Positions 62,292 through 64,000 of a stretch of DNA of 64,000 bases are shown here, piece by piece. A model generated the notes under the pieces. It had not been told where the DNA came from and did no database searches. It saw nothing but the letters and a program-made list of their open reading frames with translations. Where the stretch lies: assembly GCA_937951485.1 (NCBI GenBank), contig CALEDJ010000031.1, positions 53,337 through 117,336 of the forward strand, in the 5' to 3' direction. Position 1 is the stretch's first letter. Every line of letters begins with the position of its first letter. The translations under genes were made by a program, and so were the position numbers. This stretch comes from an uncultured bacterium (GTDB lineage: Bacteria > Hydrogenedentota > Hydrogenedentia > Hydrogenedentales > CAILVY01).

Positions 62292-63188
62292 ATGCAGCGG
62301 ACATTGACGACAATGATGCTGATTGGCGCCATGGGCGGCGGCATTGTGTCCGCCGAGGAAACGACAGAAAGCAAGGACCTGTTTGTGCATCCCTTCTTCG
62401 CGTTCTGCATGGACACGCACGACAGCATGAAACGCGACCTGCGCGAGCAGGCGGCCCTGCTGAAGGAACTGGGCTATGACGGCGCGGGGCACCTCTGGCT
62501 GGACCAAGTCGCGGAACGGATCGAAACGCTGGATGAGGCCGGTCTGAAACTGTTCAAAATCTCCATGTATGTGGATATATCCGCCGAACAACCCTTTGAT
62601 ACCCGCCTGGAGAATATCATGCCGTTGCTGAAGGATCGGGGTGTGATGCTGGCGCTGCTGATGCGCGGCATGCCGCCTTCGGACCCCGCGGGCGATCCCA
62701 AGGCCGTGGTCATCATTCGCCGCATCGCCGACATGGCGCGCGACGCGGGCGTCACCGTTGCGCTTTACCCGCACTTCCGCGACTGGCTGGAGCGCGTCGA
62801 AGACGGCGTGCGCCTCGCGAAACTGGTGGACCGGCCCAATGTCGGCGTCATGTTCAATCTTTGCCATTGGCTGGCCGTGGACGAGGAAAAAAACCTCGAT
62901 GCCCTGCTCGACCTGGCAATGCCGCACCTGGTTGGGGTCAGCATCCACGGTGCGGACAGGGCGGCGGAAGTGCAGGCGGGAACGGGGAATTGGATACAAC
63001 CGCTGGACAGCGGTTCCTTCGATGTGGTTGCATTTCTCAATGCGTTCCGGCAGCGTGGATACCGGGGACCCGTGGGATTGCAGTGCTGGGGCATTCAAGG
63101 CGACGCCCGCGACCATCTGACGCGATCCATGGCGGCCTGGCGGAAGATGTCCCAAGCGCTCTGCGCGGTTTCATCAGCAGAAAAATAA
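62292..63188 (+). CDS. exported sugar phosphate isomerase/epimerase-like barrel
   Basis: 298 residues with a Sec-type signal (MQRTLTTMMLIGAMGGGIVS). The xylose-isomerase-like barrel has LKELGYDGAGHLWLDQ at about 55, VALYPHFRDWLERVE at about 160, VGVMFNLCHWLAVDE at about 190, and VGLQCWGIQGDARDH near the end. The His and acidic residues of the metal site (YPHF, CHW) are partly visible. AGGAG is five bases before the ATG. Second gene of the operon starting at 61307. The substrate is unknown. Confidence 0.8.
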   Translation: MQRTLTTMMLIGAMGGGIVSAEETTESKDLFVHPFFAFCMDTHDSMKRDLREQAALLKELGYDGAGHLWLDQVAERIETLDEAGLKLFKISMYVDISAEQPFDTRLENIMPLLKDRGVMLALLMRGMPPSDPAGDPKAVVIIRRIADMARDAGVTVALYPHFRDWLERVEDGVRLAKLVDRPNVGVMFNLCHWLAVDEEKNLDALLDLAMPHLVGVSIHGADRAAEVQAGTGNWIQPLDSGSFDVVAFLNAFRQRGYRGPVGLQCWGIQGDARDHLTRSMAAWRKMSQALCAVSSAEK

Positions 63189-63217
63189 GCGCGATACAAC
63201 GCGGCCGGAGAATTCAT

Positions 63218-63808
63218 ATGCTTCTGAACACCTTTGAGTTTGCGCTCGTAAATAATCCCGCCCGTGCGTTGTTTCAGCGACACATGGAGGCGCGGTGGAT
63301 GTTGAAGTCGGGCGGGGCCGTGCCGGACGGTCATGCGCTCGAAATCGGTTGTGGGCGAGGCGTCGGCGTCGAAATCATTCTGGACCGCTTCGGCGCGCAA
63401 CATGTGGACGCCTTTGACTTGGATCCCCGCATGGTGCGCCGTGCCGTGCAGCGCCTGCGGAACCGCGGCGAACGGGTCAGGTTGTGGGTGGGCGATGCGA
63501 CGTGCATCACCGCTCCGGACGCCGCCTACGACGCCGTCTTCGACTTCGGCATCATCCACCACATTCCCGACTGGCGTAAGGCCGTTGCGGAGGTCTTCCG
63601 CGTGTTGAAGCCGGGTGGCCGCCTTTATGCCGAGGAAATGCTGAAAGCGTTCATTCATAATCCCATCGCGCGTGCTTTGACCGAACACCCCTTGGAGGAC
63701 CGCTTTGACCACATGGCGTTCCTGGGCGGTCTCGAAGCGGCGGGGTTTTCCATCCGTGCGGAAAAGGAATTCCTGAACTACGTGGGCTGGTACGTCGCGG
63801 AGAAATAA
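63218..63808 (+). CDS. class I SAM-dependent methyltransferase
   Basis: 196 residues. Motif I is ALEIGCGRGVGVEIILDRFG at about 40-60, followed by VDAFDLDPRMVRRAV, DATCI, and FDFGIIHHIPDWRKAV. A SAM-dependent enzyme of the UbiE/small-molecule group is likely. GGAG is seven bases before the ATG. Last gene of the operon; it ends 88 bases before tRNA-Ser. Confidence 0.85.
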   Translation: MLLNTFEFALVNNPARALFQRHMEARWMLKSGGAVPDGHALEIGCGRGVGVEIILDRFGAQHVDAFDLDPRMVRRAVQRLRNRGERVRLWVGDATCITAPDAAYDAVFDFGIIHHIPDWRKAVAEVFRVLKPGGRLYAEEMLKAFIHNPIARALTEHPLEDRFDHMAFLGGLEAAGFSIRAEKEFLNYVGWYVAEK

Positions 63809-63853
63809 GCCGCGCGCTGCACGGTTGCAACGCTGCATCGTTGCGCGACATGC

Positions 63854-63883
63854 TTGCGCCCCGCGCCCGTTTCATGCTAGAGT
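63854..63883 (+). promoter_or_regulatory. probable promoter for tRNA-Ser
   Basis: TTGCGC (63854-63859) and TAGAGT (63878-63883) lie 18 bases apart, with TG before the -10. The mature tRNA begins 14 bases further on. Confidence 0.45.
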
Positions 63884-63896
63884 TCAAAGGCTCTGC

Positions 63897-63987
63897 GGAG
63901 AGGTGACCGAGTGGCCGAAGGTGGCGCCCTGCTAAGGCGTTGTGCGCCAAAAGCGCACCGTGGGTTCAAATCCCACCCTCTCCGCCA
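63897..63987 (+). tRNA. tRNA-Ser (anticodon GCU)
   Basis: Acceptor GGAGAGG pairs with CCTCTCC (63977-63983), then discriminator G and an encoded CCA (63985-63987). The anticodon loop CTGCTAA gives GCT. A long variable arm (TTGTGCGCCAAAAGCGCACC) marks a class II tRNA, and the T-loop is GTTCAAATC. Confidence 0.95.
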
Positions 63988-64000
63988 GTTGTTGCCTTCC

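Overview
The window reads as chromosomal DNA of a GC-rich, Gram-negative, polysaccharide-degrading bacterium. The mix of features points to Candidatus Hydrogenedentota or a close neighbour such as Lentisphaerota or Planctomycetota. The evidence is two DUF1559-type pseudopilins, a secreted protein with a Gly-Glu repeat linker and tandem dockerin-like C-terminal repeats, many Tat- or Sec-exported glycan enzymes, and a Hydrogenedentes-like REP/RAYT element. This placement is inference from protein style; there is no rRNA or other marker to settle it. No prophage, plasmid, CRISPR array or complete insertion sequence is visible.

Layout. About 1-13 kb lies on the minus strand: a DUF2283 protein cut by the window edge, a GT4 glycosyltransferase, Rnk, a very long GH38-like protein, a zinc-ribbon protein overlapping coaE, then a GH116-like protein, rimI, tsaB and an HU/IHF protein. 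About 13-26.6 kb is a glycan and phosphoester region with a DUF4432 epimerase-like protein, a PilZ protein, a secreted phosphodiesterase-like protein, a Tat-exported sulfatase with a Tat-exported GH116 enzyme, YjbQ, DUF486, the Gly-Glu linker protein and a phosphodiester glycosidase. About 26.6-32 kb is a compact housekeeping run radA-disA-pyrK-pyrD-pyrF-pyrE. About 32-37 kb carries a GH4 enzyme, a HEAT-repeat protein, acyP, a methyltransferase, a coiled-coil protein and tRNA-Leu(CAA).

The most unusual block is at 38.5-40.5 kb. A cysteine-rich Rrf2 regulator, with a ferredoxin-like CxxCxxCxxxC motif, overlaps by one base the start of a gene closely resembling the methanol:corrinoid methyltransferase mtaB, with its three zinc ligands kept. 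About 10 kb downstream (49.8-50.8 kb) is a URO-D-family protein carrying the H-x-C...C zinc site of MtaA/MtbA methyltransferases. No corrinoid protein (MtaC) is present in the window, so the system would have to be completed elsewhere.

The rest holds a sugar isomerase-DUF1080 fusion, YchF, a two-domain PPK2, a decayed RAYT transposase between inverted REP pairs (44.6-45.1 kb), a tandem alpha/beta hydrolase, an MshEN coiled-coil protein with a response regulator, an orphan Dam methylase, the second pseudopilin, a DUF1573 lipoprotein, a second GH4, an esterase, a Ca2+/Na+ exchanger fused to a PGPGW segment, a DUF6259 protein, a three-gene operon ending in a methyltransferase, and tRNA-Ser(GCU). 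At least three families of dispersed intergenic repeats are present. Signalling appears to use c-di-AMP (DisA) and probably c-di-GMP (PilZ, MshEN).
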